The translations under genes were made by a program, and so were the position numbers. A stretch of DNA of 31,290 nt from a virus: positions 1 to 31,290 of IMG/VR virus record IMGVR_UViG_3300012000_000082. One strand, 5' to 3'. Positions 20,451 to 28,273 of the stretch are shown here, one piece after another (the stretch's first letter is position 1; each line of letters starts with the position of its first letter). The notes under the pieces were generated by a model. The model was not told the origin of the DNA, did not search any database, and saw only the letters and a list, made by a program, of their open reading frames with translations.

Positions 20451-20478
20451 ATTGTAGTTGATAGATTACTCAAAGTCA
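20451..20478 (-). promoter_or_regulatory. Promoter (TTGACT-16-TACAAT)
   Basis: The -35 TTGACT is within the last codons (F-D-F-E) of the preceding gene; TACAAT lies 16 bp away. Confidence 0.75.
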
Positions 20479-20876
20479 AATCCATCTTCACTATCTTCTT
20501 CAGCGTCTTCTTTTGGAAACAACTCCCTAAGGGGCATTATGTCCAGCATTTCTAGGTGTTCTCTGAAACAAAGAACTAGACACTCGTGGCACTCTTTAGT
20601 CGCCATGAATTGTTTGGCTATGCCCTTTTGGTAGAACGCCTCAACCATGTCGCTTATGGCTCTGATTTCCCACTCAAAGAGAACAAGTTTTGTATCGCGT
20701 TCATTTTTACTTTTTGCTGACTCACACATTGGTATCCAGCGAGTTGCTCTAGTTATTTTGATTTCGCCATCTTCAGTTGTGTTCTGTTCTGTGGCGATTG
20801 GCTCGTATTGGTGTAGCCCTGTCTTTAGGACTTTATCTACTTTCGTAAAAGAGATTGCTCTGTCTTTATCTTCCAT
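20466..20876 (-). CDS. Hypothetical protein (136 aa)
   Basis: Start set at MEDKDRAISFTKVDKVLKTG, since the longer frame runs through the upstream terminator hairpin. AGAGAG is the only weak RBS. A middle KECHEC pair and a Glu/Asp-rich C-terminus (EDAEEDSEDGFDFE) are visible; WIPMCESAKSKNERD is encoded partly by the AAAAAGTAAAAA repeat. An adjacent gene to the RWIV-GHWR protein, possibly functionally linked. Function unknown. Confidence 0.7.
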   Translation of the reverse strand: MEDKDRAISFTKVDKVLKTGLHQYEPIATEQNTTEDGEIKITRATRWIPMCESAKSKNERDTKLVLFEWEIRAISDMVEAFYQKGIAKQFMATKECHECLVLCFREHLEMLDIMPLRELFPKEDAEEDSEDGFDFE

Positions 20877-20897
20877 AGTCTCTCTGTAAGTAAGAGA

Positions 20898-20927
20898 GAA
20901 GCCCCTACCACTTTGGATAGGGGCTTC
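20898..20927 (-). terminator. Terminator-like hairpin
   Basis: 10-bp perfect inverted repeat GAAGCCCCTA/TAGGGGCTTC followed on the minus strand by TCTCTTACTT, a weak T-run. Confidence 0.7.
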
Positions 20928-20935
20928 CCAACTTT

Positions 20936-21376
20936 TCACTTATTTGCTCCTGTTAGAGCAAGGAGAGTAGCAACTGCCTCGTCAAGGCTTGCTTCGTTCT
21001 TGTGTTGTGGAGTTTTCATCACTTGAACGATTTTGTCTGTGGTGTGTTCAGCGAACACATCAACAAGGTGTGGATTTGCTTTTAGGAGTTCCTCTTTGTT
21101 GAGGTTCTCGCGTGTCTGTGTTCCAATAACTACAACTGGAACTCCAGCGATTGTTCCCTCTGTGGCAATACCAATCCAAGAAGAGCCAACCTTTTTGTAG
21201 CCGAGAAGTGTGTAGAGTTCTGCTTGCGCTTCTTCATACGCCTTTTCTGCTAGTGCTTTTGTGCGTTTTGCGCTTGCTAGAAGTTCAAGGGCTTGCTTAG
21301 CCTTTTTCGCTTCCGCAGGTGTCTTGTCTAGAACCTGTGTAGTTGAAACTTCAACTACTACTGTCTTTTTAGACAT
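20936..21376 (-). CDS. Coiled-coil-containing hypothetical protein (146 aa)
   Basis: Starts MSKKTVVVEVSTTQVLDKTP after GAAAGGACGCAA. A Lys/Ala/Glu-rich helical segment (residues ~18-60) predicts a coiled coil, followed by a beta-strand region (GIAGVPVVVIGTQTR-like) and a helical tail. No catalytic motif seen. It has its own promoter and terminator. Possibly a single-strand DNA or recombination accessory protein by general look, but this is not supported by any motif. Confidence 0.75.
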   Translation of the reverse strand: MSKKTVVVEVSTTQVLDKTPAEAKKAKQALELLASAKRTKALAEKAYEEAQAELYTLLGYKKVGSSWIGIATEGTIAGVPVVVIGTQTRENLNKEELLKANPHLVDVFAEHTTDKIVQVMKTPQHKNEASLDEAVATLLALTGANK

Positions 21377-21452
21377 TTGCGTCCTTTCATCTTTTAGGAG
21401 AGAAACCTTTTCACTCCTTTGCGTAAGAGAGTTACACTCACTTACAACTCCA

Positions 21453-21481
21453 AAGATACTCGCATTATTCCGCCAAGTCAA
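21453..21481 (-). promoter_or_regulatory. Promoter (TTGACT-17-TATCTT)
   Basis: Minus-strand TTGACT and TATCTT at 17 bp, ~77 nt before the 146-aa gene, leaving a leader of about 70 nt. Confidence 0.6.
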
Positions 21482-21523
21482 GTCCAAACAAGGATTTGCT
21501 TATGTGTTTTACATCACATAGTA

Positions 21524-21757
21524 TTAGCCCTCGTCAGATACAACCTGCTGGGCTATCTCAACGAAATCTTCGGCTGCCGAACCCTGAAAGTGCCACTCGC
21601 CATTTTCGTAGGTCTCAACAACTTCAGACCATTGTTCGTCTGTAATGAACAATCCGTTTTGGTATCCCTCAACTGTTGCTTTGTCCCAATAGGCGACAAT
21701 CAACTCGGTATCAGGTTCGTATGCTTCCAACTGCTCTAGTAGTTCTTTGACTTTCAT
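21524..21757 (-). CDS. Conserved small phage protein (77 aa)
   Basis: MKVKELLEQLEAYEPDTELI, VAYWDKATVEGY, TDEQWSEVVE resembles a widespread short phage protein whose opening (KVKELIEQLQ.YDPDTELIVAYWDK) I recall; its function is unknown. The start codon is part of the repeat: GCAAAAAGTAAAAATG. Last gene of the operon starting at 22480. Confidence 0.75.
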   Translation of the reverse strand: MKVKELLEQLEAYEPDTELIVAYWDKATVEGYQNGLFITDEQWSEVVETYENGEWHFQGSAAEDFVEIAQQVVSDEG

Positions 21758-21778
21758 TTTTACTTTTTGCTTCCTCTC

Positions 21779-21943
21779 TTAGGCTACTGCGAGTTCCGAG
21801 TTGTTCGGAGTTCGCACTTCTCTTCGCGGTTTGTGTGGGCGTGGAACATCTCCAACCCAATCGCAAACCAATCCGTCATACATGTCCTGCCATAAACCAA
21901 AGTCTTCTTTTATTTCCCACCCGCATTTCTTACACACAATCAT
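21779..21943 (-). CDS. Zinc-ribbon mini-protein (54 aa)
   Basis: MIVCKKCGWEIKEDFGLWQD...LVCDW gives CxxC plus a later Cys, and His further on (RPHKPRR). The start codon is part of the repeat motif (GGAAAAAGTAAAAATG), with GGAAAGG upstream as RBS. Function unknown. Confidence 0.75.
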   Translation of the reverse strand: MIVCKKCGWEIKEDFGLWQDMYDGLVCDWVGDVPRPHKPRREVRTPNNSELAVA

Positions 21944-21967
21944 TTTTACTTTTTCCTTTCCTTGCCG

Positions 21968-22480
21968 TTAGAAGTGAAAATCAACGGGAACTAGATACTG
22001 CTTATTTGGTTCAAGGGCGAGCCGATTTCTAAAGAACTCTAGGTTTGCCGAACCCTCTTTCAAGTCATAGACGCCCGTATCCGAACACCAATCGTTTGAT
22101 AAAAGTTTCCCTAGTCGTGCCAATGTCCAAGCACTCATACCTGTGCCGTAGTCAAACTTTTCGGGGTTGTAGTTCTCAATCATCTTGCCAATGTCAAACC
22201 CGTCTTTTGTTATCTCCGCTAAGTATTTTTCCATTTCCTTTTTACGATACCCAGCGAACTCTCTGATTATGTCGTCAGCAAGAAGTGGGTTCTCCGCATA
22301 GCAGAGAGCGTTCCGTTCTTCTTCCCAGCCCTCAAACAATCCGTCCCACCTGCCACCGACCTCATGCCAATCAGACCAAGTTGGATACGGGTCTTCTGAA
22401 TAAGTTATTTGGCTTTTGACTTCGCCAATAGCGTCCTCGCCACTTTCTGCTTCTACCAACATTATTTGGCAAACGTGCAT
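21968..22480 (-). CDS. Conserved phage protein with WSDWHEVGGRWDG motif (170 aa)
   Basis: The N-terminal region MHVCQIMLVEAESGEDAIGE and PYPTWSDWHEVGGRWDGLF is a conserved pattern in many phage proteins of unknown function. A helix-rich middle and a beta C-terminus ending in QYLVPVDFHF follow. GAGGGAGG gives a strong RBS. First gene of a three-gene unit whose promoter overlaps the upstream gene's end. Confidence 0.75.
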   Translation of the reverse strand: MHVCQIMLVEAESGEDAIGEVKSQITYSEDPYPTWSDWHEVGGRWDGLFEGWEEERNALCYAENPLLADDIIREFAGYRKKEMEKYLAEITKDGFDIGKMIENYNPEKFDYGTGMSAWTLARLGKLLSNDWCSDTGVYDLKEGSANLEFFRNRLALEPNKQYLVPVDFHF

Positions 22481-22504
22481 TTTGTTCCTCCCTCTCTTAC
22501 CCCT

Positions 22505-22532
22505 ATTGTAATCATTTATTCTGAAAAGTCAA
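22505..22532 (-). promoter_or_regulatory. Promoter (TTGACT-16-TACAAT)
   Basis: The -35 lies within the codons for L-D-F-S of the upstream gene; TACAAT 16 bp away. Confidence 0.75.
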
Positions 22533-22962
22533 GTTCCCCATTTATGATTTTTTCAGAGTGCGCTCTGTCTCTTAGATAGACCTCTGCGACTTTCAATGCC
22601 TCGTCTAGTTCATGCTCTACCGCGTCTAAGTGTTCGCCAAAGCAATACAAATCAAACCAAGAGTTATTTATCCAATCAAGAAGTTCTTGGTCGTTCGCCA
22701 ATTTCAATGCGTCATCTGTGTCTATGCCCGCGTCAATGAAATCTGTTGGCGAGAACAAACTAGAAACAATTTCTCCTTGTGGTGCGTCCAAGAGATTTGC
22801 TCTTGTCTCTCCATCACAATAAACATCTACTTGAAATCCTTTGTATTCAACTGTTGCTATACAACCCATACCTGTATAGAAAATAGCGTCCTGTTGTGAT
22901 GGGTGTGGGTCAAAGCCTAAGTGATACTTTATTTTTATTTCATCATCTGTCATTGTTGTCAT
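22516..22962 (-). CDS. Acidic hypothetical protein (148 aa)
   Basis: MTTMTDDEIKIKYHLGFDPH, ATVEYKGFQVDVYCDGETR, WFDLYCFGEHLDAVEHELDE: acidic alpha/beta protein, no recognised domain. AAAAGGGGAAAAC precedes the ATG. It lies downstream of a large hairpin and of the vWA gene without an obvious own promoter. Confidence 0.75.
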   Translation of the reverse strand: MTTMTDDEIKIKYHLGFDPHPSQQDAIFYTGMGCIATVEYKGFQVDVYCDGETRANLLDAPQGEIVSSLFSPTDFIDAGIDTDDALKLANDQELLDWINNSWFDLYCFGEHLDAVEHELDEALKVAEVYLRDRAHSEKIINGELDFSE

Positions 22963-22988
22963 TTGTTTTCCCCTTTTACTTTTTAGAT

Positions 22989-23073
22989 GTGTTGGCTCGG
23001 CTCTGTGGTGAGAGACGAAAGAGCAGGTTGTCTATTTTCGGAAGGACACTCCTGTCTATCACCGAGCCAACAC
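22989..23073 (-). ncRNA. Long intercistronic stem-loop
   Basis: GTGTTGGCTCGG (22989-23000) pairs perfectly with CCGAGCCAACAC (23062-23073); inside, GGTGAGAGAC (23007-23016) pairs with GTCTATCACC (23054-23063, one mismatch, competing for 2 nt). It starts ~11 nt after the vWA stop and is followed not by T's but by the AAAAAGTAAAA motif and the RBS of the next gene. A processing site, mRNA-stability element or RNA switch are all possible. Confidence 0.6.
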
Positions 23074-23084
23074 CTGTTAGAACA

Positions 23085-24878
23085 TTAGGCAACTGCCCTC
23101 TGTCCAACTCTTGTCATTACTTCCATAGCAGAGCGACCAATAACTTCGCTTGCTTGAACAGGGTCAGTAATCTCTGAAACAACTTTGGCATAGCCTTGAC
23201 CGAGTTCTCGCGCTCTGTATCCATTATCAAATGGCAACCATAGAACGCCAACACCTGCTTTTTCGCACTTCTTGATAATCTCTTTTGCTAATCGTGTTTC
23301 GTCTGAAGTGTATTCTCCATCTGAAACAATAACTAACAATCGTGCGCCATTTCCATGAAGTAGATTTAGTGCGCCATCTATTGCTTGAAATGCTTTGTAG
23401 AACTTTTCAGTTCCATCACTAGCAGTATAAACACTTACCTGCTCTAGTTTCTGTCCAACCTTTAGTGTTGGGAATACATCATTTCCGTAATAGACCATAG
23501 CGCACTTACCTTGTATGCGCCGAGTTGCTTCGGACATAACCCACGCAGTTGTCGCCATTGGCTTCATAGCAGAACCCATTGAACCTGAAATGTCGCACAT
23601 GATACCTACTGAAAGAGTTGGTTCGTCTGTGTGCTTGCGAACTCTTTTACGGAAAGGATTTTCGTCCTTATACACACCGCGAGCGCGGAGTGCTTTGTTC
23701 TGAATAATCGCTTTCGTGCGAAGTTTTCCCGGAGGAGTTGCGCTCGCAATAATCATTTCATCTCTCTCACGATACTTTGCTTTTTCAAGGAGACGAGAAA
23801 TGATTACGGAAGCAGAACGCTCTTGTGGAGTTGCGTCTCTCTGTTCTACTAATCTGCTATTTGTTTTTGTAGTTCCGGGACCTGTTGATTTGCTAAATAC
23901 TTGTCCAGCAACTTCTTTGTTGTCTGCTTGTTCCTTAGCCTCATTGTGCTTGGCTTCTGCTCGTTCCTTGAAGTCCTCACCGAGTTCTTGGTCTGCTAAA
24001 TCATCATAGTTAGCAATCTCAACTGCTTCCCCTGCTTCTCCAAGTTTTTCTAGGATTTCCTCTACTAACTCTTTTGGCATAGGAAAACCGCAACCGCCTG
24101 TTTCAGGATTTTCGTTCTCACCGCGTTCTTTCATAAGATTGCGAACTAACTCTGCCCATGCTTTTGCTAATGGGTAAAGGTCTGTTGCGTCTTTATGATT
24201 TGCGTGAAGTTGGAAAGGACGAATAATGTCGCAGAACTTTTCAACATTGTCTGCGCCAATCTGTTCCTCAACCCACTTGTAAATGTCTGCTACTTCGCGT
24301 TGGTCTAACACGCCAGCGATAACGCGACCATGAACAAGACCAATCAACTGTGCGATTGCTTTTGTAGGTGCTTCTTTATCAAATGCTTCTCTAGCGTCTC
24401 CAATCGCTAACTCCAACGCACTAGAGCGTAGGAATACGCGAGAGCGAGAGTTTGCTTGAACTCCTTGATACTCAATGCGACTTTCTTCCAACAAGTTCAA
24501 TGCTTCATACTCGTCTCGCTTTAGTTCTCTGTGTGCGTCAGGCATAGACCACAATGAGAAACGAGCGTGATAGGCTTCGTGCGAAATAGCACCTGTCGCC
24601 AATGGAAACTCGTATTGTGTTTTGCGAAGTGTTATGTCGCCAATCTTTTCAGGATTGACACCTGTTCCGAAAACTTTTTCTACAACGACTTCAACTTCTG
24701 CGAGCGCAGGATTGAAACGAGCAGGTGCTTCTCCACCGCCAGCGTTTGTTCCTACATACGCAATAATGTCGTCTCGCAAAGCCAAACGATTTGTTAGCGT
24801 TGCGATTTCTCTACCAACTTTCAACCACTCTCTTGGAGTGTCTTGAAACTTAGTCTCACCACTTACTAAATGTTTCAT
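23085..24878 (-). CDS. vWA protein with HExxH motif (MoxR partner, CobT-like)
   Basis: 597 aa. The C-terminal vWA domain (~421-597) has a MIDAS DISGSMGS (D429, S431, S433) and VSDGEYTSDE around D520. The N-terminal third holds SHEAYHARF (HExxH, 100-104) with NLLEESRIEYQ (~128-137) downstream, suggesting a zinc-peptidase-like site as in some vWA-linked predicted metallopeptidases. A charged, disordered middle joins them. Its neighbour is a MoxR AAA+ ATPase; MoxR-vWA pairs act as chaperone or metal-insertion machines, and CobS/CobT-like pairs occur in phages. It has its own promoter. Confidence 0.9.
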   Translation of the reverse strand: MKHLVSGETKFQDTPREWLKVGREIATLTNRLALRDDIIAYVGTNAGGGEAPARFNPALAEVEVVVEKVFGTGVNPEKIGDITLRKTQYEFPLATGAISHEAYHARFSLWSMPDAHRELKRDEYEALNLLEESRIEYQGVQANSRSRVFLRSSALELAIGDAREAFDKEAPTKAIAQLIGLVHGRVIAGVLDQREVADIYKWVEEQIGADNVEKFCDIIRPFQLHANHKDATDLYPLAKAWAELVRNLMKERGENENPETGGCGFPMPKELVEEILEKLGEAGEAVEIANYDDLADQELGEDFKERAEAKHNEAKEQADNKEVAGQVFSKSTGPGTTKTNSRLVEQRDATPQERSASVIISRLLEKAKYRERDEMIIASATPPGKLRTKAIIQNKALRARGVYKDENPFRKRVRKHTDEPTLSVGIMCDISGSMGSAMKPMATTAWVMSEATRRIQGKCAMVYYGNDVFPTLKVGQKLEQVSVYTASDGTEKFYKAFQAIDGALNLLHGNGARLLVIVSDGEYTSDETRLAKEIIKKCEKAGVGVLWLPFDNGYRARELGQGYAKVVSEITDPVQASEVIGRSAMEVMTRVGQRAVA

Positions 24879-24925
24879 TTCTTTTTCCCTTTTCTGTTAG
24901 TGGCTTCCGAACCACTAATAACCAA

Positions 24926-24954
24926 AGTATCCCATTTTGTATCCTTTTTGTCAA
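24926..24954 (-). promoter_or_regulatory. Promoter (TTGACA-17-GATACT)
   Basis: Perfect -35 TTGACA with GATACT at 17 bp, between the MoxR terminator and the vWA gene. Confidence 0.75.
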
Positions 24955-24965
24955 GTTGGGGGAAA

Positions 24966-24997
24966 GGGGGTGGGGCAAGGACACTCAACCCACCCCC
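24966..24997 (-). terminator. Terminator-like GC hairpin
   Basis: GGGGGTGGG/CCCACCCCC perfect 9-bp stem with 14-nt loop; the minus-strand tail TTTCCCCC is a weak T-run. Confidence 0.65.
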
Positions 24998-25022
24998 CGC
25001 GTAGCCCGCGTATCTAAGGGGG

Positions 25023-26084
25023 TTAGATTTTCGCGGGCTTTACTTCCTCACCGAAAGCGCGAGATAGAACATCAGAGATACTCGCCCTGTCGCTTTCAGG
25101 TGCGGAAGAGATTAGATTTTCTAGCGCAAACTTAGTTCCGAAAGTTGTTGCTATGTCGCGGAACGCAAGGAGTTCTCGCATTTGTGGCGACCAAGAAACT
25201 TCGTTCGCAAGTTGCTTGCGATAGAGATTTTGTGCCGAAGTGATTAGCAGACTTGGAACACCCAACTTCTTAGCGAGTGTGTAGTCAGTAGTCATTTCTG
25301 CTTGAAGTGTGAAGCGAGAAAGTAATGCTTCCGACAAACGAACTCCGGGAGCATTTGGATTTGTCGCACTCACTACAAAGAAGTCAGGGTGTGCTTTTAC
25401 TACACCGCGTTCAGGATTTGTAGAGACAACAACTTCTCTGCGTCCGTCCATAGCACCATAAAGGATTGCTAGAACCTTTGGGTCAATCAAACCAATCTCA
25501 TCTACGAAATAGATTTTGCCCTGTTCCATAGCGCGAATAAGACCGCCATCAACCCACTCAAAGTTTCCACTTGGAGTTTGGACATAAGAACCAATCAAGT
25601 CAGACGCTTCAATGTCGCCATGTCCAATCAAGGTTTCCATGTTGTCTCCGAAAGTTGCTTCAACGAGCGCAGTTTTTCCTGTACCTGGCGCACCGAACAA
25701 CAATGGGAACATAGGTGCGATTTCTTCACCTGCGAAACTTCTCTTTGTAGTTGCGTAAGCAAGTTTTAGAACTTCAACATCTTTATGCTCTCCCCATAGG
25801 CGAGCATGATAGATAGAACCATTTGGTCGCTTGAAAGTATCAGCACCACCAACGATTGCTTCTACCATTGGAAGTTCCTTTCTAACTTTAGAACCGCGTG
25901 GGGCGCGTTCTGCGCCAACTGCTCTCTCAACATAACGACCTGTTGGTAGAACTTTAGAAGCAAGTTCCTTACTTGCTTTTTCATTTAGACCTTGACTTGC
26001 TACCTGCTCAATGATTTCCCATAGAGTAGGTGAAGCGTTAGGTGTTAGAACGCCATAGCGTTCTTTTGCTTTTACATCATACAT
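25023..26084 (-). CDS. MoxR/CobS-like AAA+ ATPase (353 aa)
   Basis: Walker A GAPGTGKT (131-138), Walker B IYFVDE (191-196), sensor-1 SATNPN (239-244) and arginine-finger region SEALLSRF (251-258). The order and the VDG insert before Walker B fit MoxR-type ATPases, hexameric remodelling machines that work with vWA proteins. The partner is encoded next (23085-24878), and a 152-aa protein lies just upstream, 14 nt away. AGGGGGG precedes the ATG. A phage version may remodel a host or virion complex; CobS in host cobalamin synthesis is the family precedent. Confidence 0.92.
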   Translation of the reverse strand: MYDVKAKERYGVLTPNASPTLWEIIEQVASQGLNEKASKELASKVLPTGRYVERAVGAERAPRGSKVRKELPMVEAIVGGADTFKRPNGSIYHARLWGEHKDVEVLKLAYATTKRSFAGEEIAPMFPLLFGAPGTGKTALVEATFGDNMETLIGHGDIEASDLIGSYVQTPSGNFEWVDGGLIRAMEQGKIYFVDEIGLIDPKVLAILYGAMDGRREVVVSTNPERGVVKAHPDFFVVSATNPNAPGVRLSEALLSRFTLQAEMTTDYTLAKKLGVPSLLITSAQNLYRKQLANEVSWSPQMRELLAFRDIATTFGTKFALENLISSAPESDRASISDVLSRAFGEEVKPAKI

Positions 26085-26098
26085 AAGTTTAGCCCCCC

Positions 26099-26557
26099 TT
26101 AGACTAACTCTTTAGGAAAGCCAAGTGCTTTCCGCGAAATACCTACACGATAGAGAACACGACTTGGAGTAGTTCCCTTTGCTAAATCGTCAGCGTCAAA
26201 CTTTGATACTTCAACCAAGATAGGTTCTTGGCGAATAATCCAGCCATGCTTTGTCATTTCATCAAAGAAAGAGAACGCATAACGCATACGATTTTCTGTG
26301 AAGTCAGAGATTTTTTCGTCCTCAAGTTTTACCCCTACTGCGACATACTCTTTGACTTGTTCGTGGCGAAGCGAAGTGCTACGCCATTGTTTCTTTAGTG
26401 AAGCAGGAGTAACTACTCGTCTATGGATTGCCATAGGAGTAAGTGTTCCTACATTTGTATAACAATCAGGTGTGATTAGCATTTGCGTTGTTTCGCCAGC
26501 CCTTACGAACTCGGCATAAACCGCAACCCCCTGAACTTTTGCTTCTTTGTCTAACAT
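26099..26557 (-). CDS. Hypothetical protein of MoxR-vWA unit (152 aa)
   Basis: MLDKEAKVQGVAVYAEFVRA after CGAAAGGACACC. Beta-rich N-terminal half (ETTQMLITPDCYTNV) and a second half with MRYAFSFFDEMTKHGWIIRQ. No known domain. Transcribed first in the unit with the MoxR ATPase, so it may be an adaptor or substrate. Confidence 0.75.
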   Translation of the reverse strand: MLDKEAKVQGVAVYAEFVRAGETTQMLITPDCYTNVGTLTPMAIHRRVVTPASLKKQWRSTSLRHEQVKEYVAVGVKLEDEKISDFTENRMRYAFSFFDEMTKHGWIIRQEPILVEVSKFDADDLAKGTTPSRVLYRVGISRKALGFPKELV

Positions 26558-26601
26558 GGTGTCCTTTCGTATTTGTGTCCTTGTATTCAGTTGTATCCCC
26601 A

Positions 26602-26629
26602 AGTATAACTATTTTTAGCAGATTGTCAA
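26602..26629 (-). promoter_or_regulatory. Promoter (TTGACA-16-TATACT)
   Basis: TTGACA and TATACT at 16 bp; drives the 152-aa gene and the MoxR ATPase. Confidence 0.85.
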
Positions 26630-26680
26630 ATCGTAGAACAAGTGTGTCGGGTAGGGGGTTTCCCCCCTAACCAACCAATA

Positions 26681-26923
26681 CTACTCTTTTTCTACTGCTT
26701 TGTCAAATTGAGCGTCAAGGTCGTCTTCCATTACTGATTGGTAGATTTCAGCCCTCTGTTGCTCATCTGATTTAGCGAGCGCATAGGCAACCGAAGCCCT
26801 ATCCGCGTCCCCTGCCATCTCAACCGCACTCCAATCGTCTTCCGACCAATCGGAAGTTTCCACAATCACAATGCCATCTGCGTTGCCATAGTTTCCATCT
26901 ATGGCGAAGTATGAAGTTGCCAC
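26681..26923 (-). CDS. Acidic hypothetical protein (80 aa)
   Basis: GTG start formed from a repeat variant: GAAAGGAAAAAGTAAAAGTG. MATSYFAIDGNYGNADGIVI, then DWSEDDWSAVEMAGDADRAS: acidic with a helical C-terminus. Function unknown. Last gene of the unit starting at 27922. Confidence 0.75.
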   Translation of the reverse strand: MATSYFAIDGNYGNADGIVIVETSDWSEDDWSAVEMAGDADRASVAYALAKSDEQQRAEIYQSVMEDDLDAQFDKAVEKE

Positions 26924-26941
26924 TTTTACTTTTTCCTTTCT

Positions 26942-27091
26942 TTACTTGATTTCGTAGTCAGAGCAGATTTGCTCAACCGCATCATTGAGAGAGTTTATTA
27001 GCAAACTAACTTCGTGGTCGTTGAGATGAGCAATCATCTCATCTGTGATAGATGAACTCCACGCAACCCCTCTTATAGATAAACGAGACAT
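26942..27091 (-). CDS. Helical mini-protein (49 aa)
   Basis: MSRLSIRGVAWSSSITDEMI...VSLLINSLNDAVEQICSDYE after GAAAGGATAAGG. Fills the gap between two neighbours within the same unit. Function unknown. Confidence 0.7.
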   Translation of the reverse strand: MSRLSIRGVAWSSSITDEMIAHLNDHEVSLLINSLNDAVEQICSDYEIK

Positions 27092-27095
27092 AACC

Positions 27096-27764
27096 TTATC
27101 CTTTCACTAGTTCTACATCTTTGACCGCAGAAACTTCAATGACTTTTTTAGCCCCCGGACAATCCGAATACCAATCATCAACATCTTCAGAGTTAGCGCA
27201 AGCGCACCCATCTACATTGTCTCGTTCTTCGTAGTCAGCGTGAGAGTCAGGTATGTCCCACTCTTTTTCTATGGAGTGTTCCCCATCTTGGAAAACATAC
27301 ACGCCACCGAAACCTTGTTCTTCTTCCCAATCTAAAGTTATTTCTAACTCTGGGTATTGAGAAGAAAGATTTTCAAGGGCTTCAATAGGTGGAGACCACG
27401 CAGTTTGAAATCTGTAACCAAGATTAGTTTCAGAGTCATTAGTCATTTCAGTATCAGAATACTTGTTGCTATCTGCTACACCAATGTCCCACTTAGTTCC
27501 CCACTCACGATTATTGAAGTTATACCAGTTGAACGCACCATCACCTTGTCGTTCTCCATCTGCGTAACCATGAACACCCTCATACTCTTCCATCTTGTCT
27601 TCAGGTGGGCGAACTATGTTCCAGAACGCAATAATCGGATTTGAGTAAGTCTGCGCCCCATCTTCAAAGTTGCGTTGGTATGGCGCATTGAGTTGTGCTT
27701 TTACTTTTTGGATTTGCTCTTTGTCGCCATCTATGGACAAAGAGTTGAATACCCAGTTTGGCAT
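27096..27764 (-). CDS. Api92/DUF1281-like ferredoxin-fold protein (222 aa)
   Basis: MPNWVFNSLSIDGDKEQIQK, FNNREWGTKWDIGVAD and FQTAWSPPIEALENLSSQYP then ELEITLDWEEE follow the Api92/DUF1281 pattern (MPNW.xN.L.I.G, WGTKW, F.TAWsPP). The family is common in phages and plasmids and its role is unclear. The start shares TAATG with the 52-aa gene; a longer in-frame extension is rejected. A C-terminal CACANSED Cys pair is additional. Confidence 0.85.
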   Translation of the reverse strand: MPNWVFNSLSIDGDKEQIQKVKAQLNAPYQRNFEDGAQTYSNPIIAFWNIVRPPEDKMEEYEGVHGYADGERQGDGAFNWYNFNNREWGTKWDIGVADSNKYSDTEMTNDSETNLGYRFQTAWSPPIEALENLSSQYPELEITLDWEEEQGFGGVYVFQDGEHSIEKEWDIPDSHADYEERDNVDGCACANSEDVDDWYSDCPGAKKVIEVSAVKDVELVKG

Positions 27765-27922
27765 TAGTTCTCCTCCCCAAATGGTTCTGTGTCCCACTCG
27801 TAACTAATAAGGTTCTTTCCATCAACAAGTGGCTTTACTTTTTCTTTCATAAACTTGTATGCGAAGTAGTCATACGCAACTCCATCAGCAAGTTCTAACT
27901 TTAGATAAATGGCGTTTGCCAT
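27764..27922 (-). CDS. Small hypothetical protein (52 aa)
   Basis: MANAIYLKLELADGVAYDYF then KEKVKPLVDG, whose codons carry a shorter form of the repeat. AAAGGGGACAAAG precedes the ATG. First gene of a four-gene unit with a TATACT promoter. Function unknown. Confidence 0.75.
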   Translation of the reverse strand: MANAIYLKLELADGVAYDYFAYKFMKEKVKPLVDGKNLISYEWDTEPFGEEN

Positions 27923-27952
27923 CTTTGTCCCCTTTCTATAAAGACAATGCTA

Positions 27953-27980
27953 AGTATAAGGATTTTTATTGTTTTGTCAA
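27953..27980 (-). promoter_or_regulatory. Promoter (TTGACA-16-TATACT)
   Basis: The -35 TTGACA lies in the last codons (D-L-T-K) of the upstream 53-aa gene; TATACT at 16 bp. Confidence 0.85.
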
Positions 27981-28127
27981 GTCTTGTTCCAACAATGCTT
28001 TTCGTTTTTGTTCAGCACGGCTTTTGTTGCGCTTTGTTCTCTTGTCTGCGAATACGGCTATCCGTTGGTTCAGGACAAAGCGACCACGCCCCCGAACCAA
28101 TCCGTCTAACTCGTTTTGCTTTTTCAT
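27966..28127 (-). CDS. Basic mini-protein, leaderless (53 aa)
   Basis: MKKQNELDGLVRGRGRFVLN...DKRTKRNKSRAEQKRKALLE: very basic, with a helical C-terminus. TAAAAT ends 6 nt before the ATG and there is no Shine-Dalgarno, so leaderless expression is likely. Nucleic-acid binding is plausible from charge only. Its end contains the next promoter. Confidence 0.7.
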   Translation of the reverse strand: MKKQNELDGLVRGRGRFVLNQRIAVFADKRTKRNKSRAEQKRKALLEQDLTKQ

Positions 28128-28133
28128 GCTCTC

Positions 28134-28162
28134 ATTTTACAAGATGCGGTTCTCTTTGTCAA
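28134..28162 (-). promoter_or_regulatory. Leaderless promoter (TTGACA-17-TAAAAT)
   Basis: TTGACA, 17 bp, TAAAAT, then 6 nt and ATG, the same geometry as at 14332. Confidence 0.8.
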
Positions 28163-28200
28163 GATGGTGTAGTTGGACTTCCAGCAAATCCCGTTGAGCA

Positions 28201-28254
28201 CATCACAACAACTCGCGGTTCTAGCCAGTAACCTTCCCTGTTTTTACTTTTTGG
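28201..28254. repeat. Composite boundary element E5
   Basis: CATCACAACAACTCGCGGTT then CTAGCCAG, followed by TTTTTACTTTTTGG at 28241-28254. Direct partner of the copy at 28311-28338. Confidence 0.7.
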
Positions 28255-28273
28255 TAAGGGCACGCCGTTTGCG

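Noticed and set aside
20877-20939. N-terminal extension of the 136-aa protein
   Set aside because: The extension would be encoded by the terminator hairpin at 20898-20927; the internal ATG is more plausible.
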